Shown here in pieces: positions 37,338-45,764 of a stretch of DNA of 64,000 bases. Origin of the DNA: Rhizobiaceae bacterium (lineage in GTDB: Bacteria; Pseudomonadota; Alphaproteobacteria; Rhizobiales; Rhizobiaceae); assembly GCA_905339215.1 (NCBI GenBank), contig CAJPFN010000053.1, positions 27,808 through 91,807 on the forward strand, read 5' to 3'. The notes beneath the pieces are model-generated. The model worked only from the letters and a program-made list of their open reading frames with translations. It was not told the origin of the DNA and searched no databases. Positions within the stretch are counted from its first letter, which is position 1. Each line of letters opens with the position of its first letter. The position numbers and the translations under genes are program-made.

Positions 37338-37414
37338 CTGCGCGAAGGATCGTCACCCGCAGGGGCTGAGACGCCCGCGGCTCGGGGCGCCAGCCTAGAG
37401 CCTGGTCCGGCCCG
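37338..37414 (+). repeat. Intergenic repeat element, copy 2
   Basis: This is the second copy of the 77-base element at 24917-24993, with the same orientation and shared blocks GGATCGTCACCCG, GAGACGCC, GCGGCTC and CTAGAGCC. It lies between the DUF2130 gene and the NTPase gene. The two copies bracket a 12.4-kb block with the trlF/parB scar and the hsd operon. Confidence 0.6.
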
Positions 37415-37438
37415 CCGGACGCGCCGCGACCGAAGCCT

Positions 37439-39817
37439 TTATCCGTGAAGGGCGGGCAGCGCCCTCAGCGCCGGCCCGACCGAATTCTCAAGCATCCTCT
37501 TCGCCCATGCGGCGACCTGCCTGTTTCCGCTGTGCGTCAGCATGCGCAGCGCGATGTCTATGCGCGCCAGCAGCGGCAACGAGCGGCGTGCGATGGCCTC
37601 GTCCAGCCAGTCTTCGACCCGTTCATGATCGCGCAGCAGGAAATGATAGATCGACAGCGTGACCGGCTCGACGATGCCCTCCTCATGGCACACGATCGAG
37701 CCGTGCCCGTCGATATGGTGCATCAGAACGCCGTTGATATCTTCCTGCGCCGCCGGACGCCGCAGCGCCATCGGCGCCGTGCCGATCTCGGTGAGCAACG
37801 CCGGATCGGCGCGGCCAGCGAGCGTGCCGTCCGCCGACTGCGCGACGAACGGGTGCCCGGCGAGATGGGCGAGGATCATCCAGCTGTCCATGTCGGCGTA
37901 GAGGTCGCCGTCCGCGAAGTCATCCGCGTCCAGCACTTCCAAGACCCCGCCGCCCTGCACCATAACCTTGCCGTCATCGCCGACCCTGAAGTCGAGACGT
38001 CCACCACCCGGCAGGCTCATCGCGAAGGCCATGCCCGGCCTGATGCTGTCGGTCCGCGGCGGCATGCGCAGCATCGCCGCTATGAACTGCCATGGAATGG
38101 ACCCGCCAATGCCCACGAGGTCAAACAGGGCCTGCGCGCCAATGATGTCGCCAAGGGGCAGCCGCGCGCACCGCGCCACAAACCAGGCGGCGGCCTCGTC
38201 CGCTTTGTCCATGCGCTCTTTGAGCTCGTGCGCCAGCAGCACGGCCATTTCAGAGGCGAGCAGCTCCGGAAGGCGGGCGATCACGACGGCGTCCTGATCG
38301 GCGTTGACGCTCTCCTTGGCGTACCCCGTTTCGATCAGCGTCTTCACTTCGCTGTGGTCGATATAGTCCTTCAGCGTCTTGCGGCGGATGACGAAGGTTT
38401 CCATCGATTGCAGCACCGTCGCCGGCAGGCGGCGCTCATCTGCTGTCTCGGCCATCACCGCCTCCGCCAGACCGCGATAACTGTGCCGAATATTACTGCT
38501 GTCGTCGAAGCGGGCGCGGGCGCGGGCGAGCAGCTCCGTTCCCAGCAACGGCGGCAGGGACGCCGCCATGTTTTCATCTTCGTACTGCGGCGCCGTGGTC
38601 ACGTCGGCCGCGAGCGAGCGCAATATCCACGGTACGCGGTATTCCGTGGCCTTGAAGCCGCCCTGCATGATCCCGATACGGTGGTCCCAGAGCATCCTTG
38701 CCGCGCGTTCGAACTCCGCTGCGGACAGAGTGTCTAGCGTCACCACCTCCGCCCGCCGGCCTATGCTCGTCGCCTTGCGCCCCGTCTCATTCATGGTCAG
38801 GCGGCGCGTGACGGCATCGTCCACGGCAAGCACCAGCTTGAGCCTGTCGCCGTACCGATCGCCTGACAGCTCCTCGATATCCTTGCGAACCTCATCGCGC
38901 GCCGGGCCGAGACCGTCTATGGCCAGCACCAGCGCGGGGCCGTCCTGCCGGGACATATCAGCCAGCCACTGCCGCGTATCGGCTTCCGTGACCTGCCATC
39001 CGAGGGCATCGGCAAGGATGCCGGCGATCGCGGCGATGATCCCGCCGCCATAGCTGTCCGCCTCCACGAAGAGAACGGCCATATCCTCCGACGCCGCTTC
39101 GCTCAGCGCGATTTCGCGCAGGACGCTGCTCTTGCCTGCGAGTGGCGCACCCTCGACGATCGTTATGCGTTTGCTTCCGAGAAGGGCGCGCCGCGCTTCG
39201 TCGGTCGCCTCGCGGGGTATGAGAAACCCATCAACGAACGGCCGGTCGAATTCTTCCCACCGCCCGGTCATCGCCGAAAGCGTCTGCTGGGTGGCCGCGC
39301 GAACGGCGCTCATCCACACAAGGGAGCCTGGACCCATCAGCGTCGCGACGGCCTCGCGCAGGTCCGCGGCGGCGAGCTTGCCGGCCGCCACCATCAATTC
39401 GCCCAAGGCTGCTTCCGACGGACTTGCGGGTTTCCACTCCTGGCCACTGTGGGTTTCGAGAATGACCGTGTCGTCACCGTTGGTGACGACGACGAGCGGC
39501 GGCTGCGGGTGGAGCATCCGGGCATAGGAAAGGCCCTGTTCGCTGTCCTCCGGCGTCAGGGCAATGCCCGCCCGCTTCAGCTCCAGCACGGCGAGCGGCT
39601 TGCCGTCATGGATGACGAGAATATCGGCACGGGCTTGCGCCGCCGATACGGTCCGCCCGTCAATCTCGATCTCCCTGTGCCCGAACTTGAAGGCGAACTT
39701 CGTCTCGTGCTTCAGGCTGCCCGGCGCGAGCCACGGAAACGCAAGCCGCAGCGCCGCGTGAATGCGCGCTTCAAGGTCCGCCTCTGTCGGCGCGGTGGTG
39801 AGCGTCTGTATGGTCAA
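37439..39817 (-). CDS. HsdR_N-type nuclease fused to P-loop NTPase
   Basis: This 792-residue protein begins with a restriction-type nuclease domain (ARADILVIHDGKPLAVLELKR: Asp65, Glu79-x-Lys81), like the N-terminus of HsdR. No helicase follows. Instead there is a P-loop NTPase with Walker A EGAPLAGKSS (about 222-231) and Walker B ALVLAIDGLG (Asp301), then a long helical C-terminal region without recognisable repeats. The start is TTG at 39817 with GGAAG upstream. The layout of nuclease, switch-type NTPase and sensor-like C-terminus resembles STAND/Avs defence proteins in plan but is shorter and not one I can name. It stands as a single gene. Confidence 0.6.
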   Translation of the reverse strand: MTIQTLTTAPTEADLEARIHAALRLAFPWLAPGSLKHETKFAFKFGHREIEIDGRTVSAAQARADILVIHDGKPLAVLELKRAGIALTPEDSEQGLSYARMLHPQPPLVVVTNGDDTVILETHSGQEWKPASPSEAALGELMVAAGKLAAADLREAVATLMGPGSLVWMSAVRAATQQTLSAMTGRWEEFDRPFVDGFLIPREATDEARRALLGSKRITIVEGAPLAGKSSVLREIALSEAASEDMAVLFVEADSYGGGIIAAIAGILADALGWQVTEADTRQWLADMSRQDGPALVLAIDGLGPARDEVRKDIEELSGDRYGDRLKLVLAVDDAVTRRLTMNETGRKATSIGRRAEVVTLDTLSAAEFERAARMLWDHRIGIMQGGFKATEYRVPWILRSLAADVTTAPQYEDENMAASLPPLLGTELLARARARFDDSSNIRHSYRGLAEAVMAETADERRLPATVLQSMETFVIRRKTLKDYIDHSEVKTLIETGYAKESVNADQDAVVIARLPELLASEMAVLLAHELKERMDKADEAAAWFVARCARLPLGDIIGAQALFDLVGIGGSIPWQFIAAMLRMPPRTDSIRPGMAFAMSLPGGGRLDFRVGDDGKVMVQGGGVLEVLDADDFADGDLYADMDSWMILAHLAGHPFVAQSADGTLAGRADPALLTEIGTAPMALRRPAAQEDINGVLMHHIDGHGSIVCHEEGIVEPVTLSIYHFLLRDHERVEDWLDEAIARRSLPLLARIDIALRMLTHSGNRQVAAWAKRMLENSVGPALRALPALHG

Positions 39818-40018
39818 GTCTGCTTCCGGCAGGCCGCAACGCTGAACGCGCGGCGATCTATTGTTCTTAATTCGCTATAATCCATGACTGGGCAACTTCC
39901 GGTCAAACAGAAAGCAGTCGCTTCGCAATATGAAAACTGGAACAAGGCAGCCCGCCGCTCGCCCGCCTTCATGCTCAATTCTGCCTCTTGTAGAACAGGG
40001 AGGGCGACGCGGCCCGGC

Positions 40019-40753
40019 CTAGCCTTTCCTGTCCGCGTCCCGCAGCCGGACACCGTAGTCGCGCTCCAGCATCTCGACGACGTTGAGCAGTGCGCGGAAA
40101 ATGCCGAGTTCATTGCTGCCGAACCGGTAGCAGCCGGTGACCAGCACTTCGGGGGCAATGTCTTCGGGCACGTAACTGCGCTTGAAGCTATCGTCGCCGT
40201 CAAGAAACCGAACGGGATAGCGGAACGATCTGCCTTCGCCTTCCCAGACGCCGCCAGGGCCAAAGTTCTGAATGTTGGCGTTGTAACACGCAGAGCCGAT
40301 CATCCGCTCCATCTCGATAAGGAGACCCTTCATCGGCTCGATCCGTTGTTCTAGATCCCGGACGTATAGATAATGGCTGACGCCGGCAGCAACGTGGTCG
40401 CGCTGCTCCGTGAAGCTGTCCTTGAACGATTTGGCCGCTTCCTTCTTCAGGCGCACGATTTCCGCAGCCGGCACATCCCGAAAATCCTGTCCCTGCAACT
40501 CGGCATGGGCCGCCAGCTCATCCCGGACCGCAGACAAACGCTGCTCCCAGTCATCATGGAGCGCGAACGCCCCATCCAGTATCCGACGTCGGAATTTTTC
40601 TGCCGCACCGAAATCGAGCTCTTGTAGCTCCCGGTATGCCTGCTCCTCCGAGGCAATGATGTCGGCGATCATATCCTCGTCATCACCCCAGATATCCGTC
40701 GCGGCTTCGCGGATTGCCTTGGAAACGGCGGCGGGCACATTCTTCTTTTTCAT
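40019..40753 (-). CDS. Uncharacterised helical protein
   Basis: This 244-residue protein starts MKKKNVPAAVSKAIREAATD, with AAGGGGAAG before the ATG. It is acidic and mostly helical, with a possible coiled coil near residues 95-140. A conserved-looking C-terminal patch reads FLDGDDSFKRSYVPEDI and TGCYRFGSNELGIFRALL. I do not recognise the family. It lies between the NTPase gene and the relaxase gene on the same strand and could be cargo or accessory to either. Confidence 0.55.
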   Translation of the reverse strand: MKKKNVPAAVSKAIREAATDIWGDDEDMIADIIASEEQAYRELQELDFGAAEKFRRRILDGAFALHDDWEQRLSAVRDELAAHAELQGQDFRDVPAAEIVRLKKEAAKSFKDSFTEQRDHVAAGVSHYLYVRDLEQRIEPMKGLLIEMERMIGSACYNANIQNFGPGGVWEGEGRSFRYPVRFLDGDDSFKRSYVPEDIAPEVLVTGCYRFGSNELGIFRALLNVVEMLERDYGVRLRDADRKG

Positions 40754-40818
40754 ATTCTTCCCCTTGCTCTTGCTGCCTATTCCAGCACAAGGCTGGCAGA
40801 ATTGGCCAGCGAAAGCGC

Positions 40819-42504
40819 CTACCGCTCCCGCTCAAAATCATCCCTTCGCCCGCGCCCGGACCCGCGCCCGCCCGGCCGCGAGGCGCGCGCCACCGGCCTG
40901 ATGCCGCCGCTATCATCCCCGCCGCCATCACCGTCGCCACCCGATCCCGCCGCGCGGTTGAAATCCCCCCGCGCATCAGTCTCGCTCTCCAGCGACTTGT
41001 CCGCCGCGAGCGCCGCCCGGTGCGCGGCCGACAGGTCCGCCGCCTTCTCCGGCGTCTCGACGCGCTTCTGCCTTTCCTCCGGCGTGCGCAGGGAATCCTG
41101 GTAGCGGTTCTTCGCCTTGCGCACGGACGCGCCGCGCCCGCGCGGCCCGAGCTTCAGCGCCGGCATATGCTCGTGCCCGGCGCGCTCGACCTGCCGCTGC
41201 TCGCGCAGGCGCGCTTCCTCGAGCGCCTTCAGCTCGCGCTTTTCGACCTTGGCGAGGGCCTTGACCTGCCGCTCCAGCTCCAGCGCCCGCAGCTCCTGCC
41301 CGCGCTGCTGCATAAGGCGCGCGTCCTCCTGCCGCCCGGCAAGCGCCTGCTTGTCCGCCACATACCCCCGGTAGCGCTGCGCATCCCGGTGCCGCCGCAC
41401 CTTGGCGATCACCAGCGCCACACCCGTCACCCGCCCGAGGAACGCGGCGAGCCCCGCAGGCTTCCCGGCCTCCCGCGCCGCCTTCACGGCGCGCACCTGC
41501 GCGAGATACCCGGCCCGCAGCGCGCGGCGCTCGCCCAGCTGCTCCCCGGCCAGCACGGCGCGCTCCGCCTTCTGCGCCAGCGCGAGGGCGGCCTGCTCCC
41601 CGAGCAGCCCCGCCCGCCGCCGCTCCTGCATGGCCTTCAGCTGATCCCGCTTCTTCCCGTCATCCTGCGCCTTCGCGAACTGCTCGCGCGCGGCGCGGTG
41701 CTGCGCGACCAGCGCCCGCGCCTCATCCACCGTGGGCAGTTGCCCGACCGGATACGCCGCCCCCAGCCGCGCGACGACTGCCTTGCTTTTCACCCCGTCG
41801 AGCAGCCGCGGTAGAGCGTGCATGCCGCCATATAGATCGACCAGCACATAGGGGCGGTCGCCGGTGGCGAGCATGTAGCCCATCTCTTCGAGCGCGCGGA
41901 CGAAGGCCTTGGGGCTGTCGCTTTGCCGCCAGGCCTGCGTCACCATCAGGCGGCGCTCCTCCTTGGTGATGCCGGTCGCCCGCTGCTGCTGCGTCTCGTA
42001 GAGAGAAAGCTGCTGCCCGCGTTTTTCACCGGGAACGCGGTCATAGCCATCCGGCAGCTCCAGGCCATGATCGCGCGCGAACTGCCGCGTCACCATCATC
42101 AGCTTCTCGCGGTCGAAGGCGATATGCACCGCCTTCTCGCGCTGCCAGTCGATGCGCGACCAGACGCAGTGACAGTGCTCCCGGCCGTCCTTGATGTGGA
42201 ACACGACCGCCCGCGGCTGGCCCGCCAGCCCCAGGGCCTTCTCGGTGCGGTCCAGATAATCAAGGTACTGCGCGCGCGTGAGATCGCCCTGCGCCAGGTC
42301 CGGGTTGACCGAGAGGCTGTAGAGGTAGTTGCGGCATTTGGTGAGGCCGGCGGCGATGGCCTCCCACTCCGCGAACGCGCCGTGCAGGTCGTGCGCCACC
42401 GCGCCGCTGACCTCCGCGACCTCGACATACTCGTTGTCGGCGGCGTTCAGGAGATGGGTGGCGAGATCCTGCCCGCCGGCACGCTGGCTGGCCTTGGGGA
42501 TCAT
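40819..42504 (-). CDS. Relaxase (mobilization nuclease, MOBP-like)
   Basis: This 561-residue protein has an N-terminal relaxase domain with the HUH-type triad His103...His110-x-His112 in VFHIKDGREHCHCVW and a candidate catalytic Tyr in RNYLYSLSVNP. A long, basic, Ala/Arg/Gln-rich coiled region follows, with a disordered Gly/Asp/Arg tail (GSGGDGDGGGDDSGG). Relaxases nick oriT and pilot the strand in conjugation. A MobC-like RHH gene sits just upstream, and the hairpin array beyond it is the probable oriT. Confidence 0.85.
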   Translation of the reverse strand: MIPKASQRAGGQDLATHLLNAADNEYVEVAEVSGAVAHDLHGAFAEWEAIAAGLTKCRNYLYSLSVNPDLAQGDLTRAQYLDYLDRTEKALGLAGQPRAVVFHIKDGREHCHCVWSRIDWQREKAVHIAFDREKLMMVTRQFARDHGLELPDGYDRVPGEKRGQQLSLYETQQQRATGITKEERRLMVTQAWRQSDSPKAFVRALEEMGYMLATGDRPYVLVDLYGGMHALPRLLDGVKSKAVVARLGAAYPVGQLPTVDEARALVAQHRAAREQFAKAQDDGKKRDQLKAMQERRRAGLLGEQAALALAQKAERAVLAGEQLGERRALRAGYLAQVRAVKAAREAGKPAGLAAFLGRVTGVALVIAKVRRHRDAQRYRGYVADKQALAGRQEDARLMQQRGQELRALELERQVKALAKVEKRELKALEEARLREQRQVERAGHEHMPALKLGPRGRGASVRKAKNRYQDSLRTPEERQKRVETPEKAADLSAAHRAALAADKSLESETDARGDFNRAAGSGGDGDGGGDDSGGIRPVARASRPGGRGSGRGRRDDFERER

Positions 42505-42523
42505 GACGGGACATCAATCTCCG

Positions 42524-42859
42524 TCATGGCGCCCGCCCCATGGCCTGCATCAGCAGCAGGCGGATATCGTGCAGAGAGCGGACGGCTTCTTCGTACAGCG
42601 CGGCCTCAGGCCCGCCGGCCGGCGCTAGCGCATCGAGCCGCGCCCGCAGCGCGGCGGTCTCGGCCAGCAGCCGGGCGAGGTCCTGCTGCGCGAGCGCGGG
42701 CCGCCGGCTCTGCCGGGGCGGTACAGCGTCGAAGATGGCCTTCGTGATATAGGCGTTGACGGACAGGCCTGATTTCTCGACCCGCGCGCGGAACTGCGCC
42801 CGCAGGTGCGCCGGGGGCCGGTAGGAGATCGGGGCCTCGCGTTTGCTCTCATCCGTCAT
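42524..42859 (-). CDS. MobC-like relaxosome accessory protein
   Basis: This 111-residue protein has a ribbon-helix-helix-like N-terminus (ISYRPPAHLRAQFRARVEKSGLSVNAYITKAIF) and a helical tail, the usual shape of MobC/relaxosome accessory factors that bind oriT and help the relaxase. Its stop is 19 bases before the relaxase ATG, so they form one transcript. Confidence 0.75.
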   Translation of the reverse strand: MTDESKREAPISYRPPAHLRAQFRARVEKSGLSVNAYITKAIFDAVPPRQSRRPALAQQDLARLLAETAALRARLDALAPAGGPEAALYEEAVRSLHDIRLLLMQAMGRAP

Positions 42860-43615
42860 GCCGCATCAGATGGCCGCGCCGCGCCCGCGCAGGCCGCGCG
42901 CTTTCCACACGCGCGCACAGGGGCCTGCCGGCAACGCCGCAGCCGTCCACCGCCGCCCCGCACGATGGCGAGGGGTCCGGGGCCACGCATCGAACAAGAA
43001 AGCCCCGGGCGATGGGATTGCAAAGGGAGAGCGCCATCTCCCCTTTGCGCGAAGCCGGTGCCGCCACACCGGTCGTGGTCCCGGGCGCGAAAGCCCGGGC
43101 CGTGGTTGCAAGGGGCGCGGAAGCCCCTGCGCGATGGGTCCAGGGAGAGCGAAATCTCCCCTGGCCGGGATGCAACGCCGGAACCGTTGCCCCGGGCGGA
43201 CAGGCTCGATGCCGCCGCCGCCCGGACGCATCCCCTGCGCGATAGGCCGTCTCCAGGACGGGCTCATCCGCATGGGCGATGCCCTGAGGGGGTCCGCGGG
43301 GAACCGGAGAGTTCCCCCGGCAAGGTGCGCGTGGTGGTACTACCACGCACACCTTGTACAAAGCCAAAGCGGGACGCTGCCCCTACTCTTTCAGTTTAGC
43401 AGAGACGGCAGGGGCGCATCCAATGAACACCCCTCACATTGATGATGTGAGCGGAATGTACACCACAACAACAGCCCGCTCAAACGGGCCGTGAGGATTA
43501 GGTGAGGAATCGGCCAGGTCCGATGCATCATATGCGGGTCCATCATCCGCGGCGATGACGGTGCCAGACATTGTAGTGTGCACCACAAAACACCGTCGCC
43601 GCAGAAAGGCGCGCG
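42860..43615. other. Hairpin array, candidate oriT region (gene-free)
   Basis: These 756 bases hold no convincing gene but many stem-loops. CAAAGGGAGA/TCTCCCCTTTG is at 43021-43047, CCGGTG/CACCGG at 43055-43072, CCCGGGC/GCCCGGG at 43081-43099, CAAGGGGC/GCCCCTG near 43109-43128 and CCAGGGAGA/TCTCCCCTGG at 43140-43163. GGGGAAC/GTTCCCC is at 43298-43317, and a long near-palindrome (CAAGGTG-GCGTGGT arms) at 43321-43356. CTCACAT/ATGTGAG is at 43433-43451. The position upstream of mobC-relaxase fits an oriT; no nic consensus was identified with confidence. Confidence 0.55.
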
Positions 43616-44299
43616 ATGGACCATACCCCCAACATAACAGCCGATACGCCCCGGAAGCCGACGAAGGAAACCTACGACCGGCTCCAGCAGGCGTTCGATC
43701 ATTTCAACAAGGCGCTGTTCGGCGGCACGCTGCCGAACCCGCTCTTCACCTATCAGCGCCGCCGGAACACCTATGGGTACTTCTCCGGCGGGCGATTCAA
43801 GAACGAGGACGGCCGTCCGGCCGACGAAATCGCCCTCAACCCCTCCCTGATGGCCGAGCGGCCCATCAGGGAGGTGCTCGCCACCCTCGTCCATGAGATG
43901 GTTCACCAGTGGCAGCGCCACGACGGTGAACCGGGCCGGGGCCGCTACCATAACCGGCAGTGGGCGGAGAAGATGAAGGAGGCCGGCCTCCAGCCGAGCG
44001 ATACCGGCATGGAGGGCGGCAAGGAGACCGGCGAGACGGTCGGGCACTATGTTATCCCCGGCGGCGCCTTCGACGCCGCCGCCGACAAGCTGATCGGGAA
44101 GGGTTTCGCGATCGCCTGGGCGGAGGTCCGCCCGGCGCAGCCGGCGGACGGCGCGGGAGACGAGACCATGCAGCCCGCGCCCAAAGGCGGGAAGCGCATG
44201 CGCTACAGCTGCCCGGCCTGCGGCCTCAAGGCCTGGGCGAAGCATGACGCGCAGCTGGTCTGCGGCGCGGACATGCAGCCCCTGACCGCGGCGCCGTAA
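43616..44299 (+). CDS. SprT-like zinc metalloprotease domain protein
   Basis: This 227-residue protein has a SprT-like domain: ERLQQAFDHFNKALF-type start, NPSLMAERPIREVLATLVHEMVHQWQ with the HEMVH zinc site, then a C-terminal zinc ribbon (YSCPACGLKAWAKHD...VCGADM). SprT-type proteins in eukaryotes act on DNA-protein crosslinks; on plasmids the family is common beside relaxases but its role is unproven. The first ATG (43616) follows AGAAAGGCGCG. Two upstream TGT(A/G)CACCACAA repeats (43457, 43577) may be operator sites. Confidence 0.8.
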   Translation: MDHTPNITADTPRKPTKETYDRLQQAFDHFNKALFGGTLPNPLFTYQRRRNTYGYFSGGRFKNEDGRPADEIALNPSLMAERPIREVLATLVHEMVHQWQRHDGEPGRGRYHNRQWAEKMKEAGLQPSDTGMEGGKETGETVGHYVIPGGAFDAAADKLIGKGFAIAWAEVRPAQPADGAGDETMQPAPKGGKRMRYSCPACGLKAWAKHDAQLVCGADMQPLTAAP

Positions 44300-44355
44300 G
44301 GCCGCCGCGCTCCCTCAATCAAACCGGCGCGGCCCGCAGGGCACGCGCCGGTTTC

Positions 44356-44970
44356 TTATCGCTCGCGCTCTCCGCCGTCGCGGCTGATGCCGGAGCGGGC
44401 GCGGCCCGGCACGATCGCCATAGCAATGCAATCGGCCATTTTTTCATAGCGGGCCTGATGGGCCTCCCGGGAGGCGTCCATCCAGGCCTCCGGCGCGATC
44501 CGGTTCAGTTGCACCGGGTGGCCGGCCTGTTCGCACAGCTGCTTCAGATACTGCATCTGCACGCGCCCGTTCCCTTCGCGGAACGGGTGGACGTAGTTGA
44601 CGTCGCCGATGATGGCGGCGGCCTCCCGCGCGAATTCACCGCGCGGGAGGCTCCGGAGGTAATTCCTGTCCTTCAGCCGCTTTTCGATGTCGGCCATGCC
44701 GGTCTCGATATACTGGCGGAACTGGAACTGGCTCTTGTCCTTTGCGATCTCGACCGTGCGGATTTTTCCCGCCCATTCATAGACATCCTGAAAGAGATGG
44801 CGGTGGATCGCCTTCAGGTGATCCAGGTCGAACTTTCCGCGGGGTACGCCCTCCCGCATACGCTGCGTGACGAGCGCGCGCTCGGCGCGGTCGAGCGCCT
44901 TCTCATCCGTGATGCCGAGTTTGTTCCTGAGAACCTTTGAGTCCGGATCGACGTAGGGGTCGTCCGTCAT
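44356..44970 (-). CDS. Fic-family AMP-transferase toxin
   Basis: This 204-residue Fic domain protein has the active motif HPFREGNGR at residues 128-136 (His128) and an upstream flap VEIAKDKSQFQF. The residue two after the motif, usually Arg, reads Met. Fic enzymes transfer AMP or other groups to proteins and are held inactive by an antitoxin helix. The gene overlaps the preceding small gene by 4 bases, which encodes a likely antitoxin. This pair can stabilise a mobile element. Confidence 0.85.
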   Translation of the reverse strand: MTDDPYVDPDSKVLRNKLGITDEKALDRAERALVTQRMREGVPRGKFDLDHLKAIHRHLFQDVYEWAGKIRTVEIAKDKSQFQFRQYIETGMADIEKRLKDRNYLRSLPRGEFAREAAAIIGDVNYVHPFREGNGRVQMQYLKQLCEQAGHPVQLNRIAPEAWMDASREAHQARYEKMADCIAMAIVPGRARSGISRDGGERER

Positions 44971-45203
44971 TCGGCGGCGGCGGCCTGCTGTTCACGCCGG
45001 ATGCGTTCGAGGATATAGGCGCGACAGCGTTCATGCGGCCAGCGCTCGCGTTCGAACATCTCGAACATGGCGATATCGTCCGCGTCGAGGGGATTGCCCT
45101 CGATCAGCTGAAGATGCTGCGCCTCAAGCCGCCGTGCGCGCGCGGCGGCGACCTCTTCCGGCGACAGTTTTTCGTCACTCATATCCATATCTAATTCTAC
45201 CAT
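44967..45203 (-). CDS. Fic antitoxin, VbhA-like
   Basis: This 78-residue acidic helical protein contains LSPEEVAAARARRLEAQ and LIEGNPLDADDIAMFEMFERE, matching the VbhA-type antitoxins that insert an inhibitory helix into Fic. The usual (S/T)xxxE(G/N) inhibitory motif appears as LxxxEGN here, with the Ser/Thr replaced. AAAGGA lies seven bases before the ATG at 45203. Its stop overlaps the Fic start. Confidence 0.7.
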   Translation of the reverse strand: MVELDMDMSDEKLSPEEVAAARARRLEAQHLQLIEGNPLDADDIAMFEMFERERWPHERCRAYILERIRREQQAAAAE

Positions 45204-45266
45204 GGGGCCGTCCTTTCGCCAAAATATTGTTGGCGCTGTAAATGGCTGCAATCAAAGGGGAAACGA

Positions 45267-45283
45267 GGCCGCGTCACGCGGCC
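45267..45283 (-). terminator. Hairpin whose loop is the stop codon of the next gene
   Basis: GGCCGCG-TCA-CGCGGCC is a perfect 7-base inverted repeat; the three loop bases are the stop codon of the minus-strand gene at 45274. A TCGTTTCCCC follows on that strand, a weak terminator tail. Confidence 0.5.
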
Positions 45284-45480
45284 CCGCTTTCGTCGTGGTA
45301 GAAGGCCCAGGCGAGGTGGTCGCAGCGGGCGAAGTCGAAGCCGGCGGCCTTGCACCAGTGGCGGATATCGGCCAGCAGGTCGATGATGGCGTCCTCGCCA
45401 TAGGCCGGGGCCTGTCCTCTCGCCCAGGCGGCGCGCGCGAGCGCGGCGCGGGCGGCTTCGATGCGGACGGAATAGCTCAT
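45274..45480 (-). CDS. Small uncharacterised protein
   Basis: This 68-residue protein (MSYSVRIEAARAALARAAWARG, then DLLADIRHWCKAAGFDFA) has GGGAGG before its ATG. It is Ala-rich and helical, with a Cys in HWCKA. It is co-directional and probably co-transcribed with the 83-residue gene upstream. The type is common on alphaproteobacterial plasmids; the function is unknown. Confidence 0.6.
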   Translation of the reverse strand: MSYSVRIEAARAALARAAWARGQAPAYGEDAIIDLLADIRHWCKAAGFDFARCDHLAWAFYHDESGAA

Positions 45481-45512
45481 GTTTGCCTCCCTTGCGGCGG
45501 TGGGAGGGGCGC

Positions 45513-45764
45513 TTACGCGCCCGCTCCTTCGTCCGCGGTTTCGGTTTCCGGCTTGTCCTTCGGCACGCGGAGGACGATGCGCCCGTCCTTCACCGGCACG
45601 AGGTCCAGCTGGAGGGTGAGGCCGACCCCGTCCTCGTGATGCCAGGCGGCGCCGATGCGGGTCCAGAAACCCTTGTCGCCGTTGCCGCTGACGTGGAAGG
45701 CGATGTAGGCCGGGGCGCGGTTCTCGCGGGTGGTCTTGCGGTTCTGCTTGTCGTTGCGTGTCAT
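45513..45764 (-). CDS. Small uncharacterised plasmid-type protein
   Basis: This 83-residue protein reads APAYIAFHVSGNGDKGFWTRIGAAWHHEDG, then LTLQLDLVPVKDGRIVLRV, a compact beta-rich fold with no motif I can name. AAAGGAG stands six bases before the ATG at 45764. The ATG-proximal part of its leader (CTCCTTT and neighbouring bases) is like the three shared leaders described elsewhere, but the conserved core is not clear here. Confidence 0.6.
   Translation of the reverse strand: MTRNDKQNRKTTRENRAPAYIAFHVSGNGDKGFWTRIGAAWHHEDGVGLTLQLDLVPVKDGRIVLRVPKDKPETETADEGAGA

Noticed and set aside
37439..39817. A complete type I restriction HsdR subunit.
   Set aside because: Only the N-terminal nuclease resembles HsdR; helicase motifs are absent and a different P-loop domain follows.
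43321..43356. Long palindrome interpreted as an intrinsic terminator.
   Set aside because: No T-run follows on either strand and no gene ends next to it, so an oriT-like function is more likely.
43010..43460. Repeated hairpins considered as a CRISPR array.
   Set aside because: The stems differ in sequence and spacing, there are no constant repeats with unique spacers, and no cas genes are present in the window.
43391..44245. Minus-strand open frame opposite the SprT-like gene.
   Set aside because: It is the reverse reading of the SprT-like gene, with no motif and no ribosome site.
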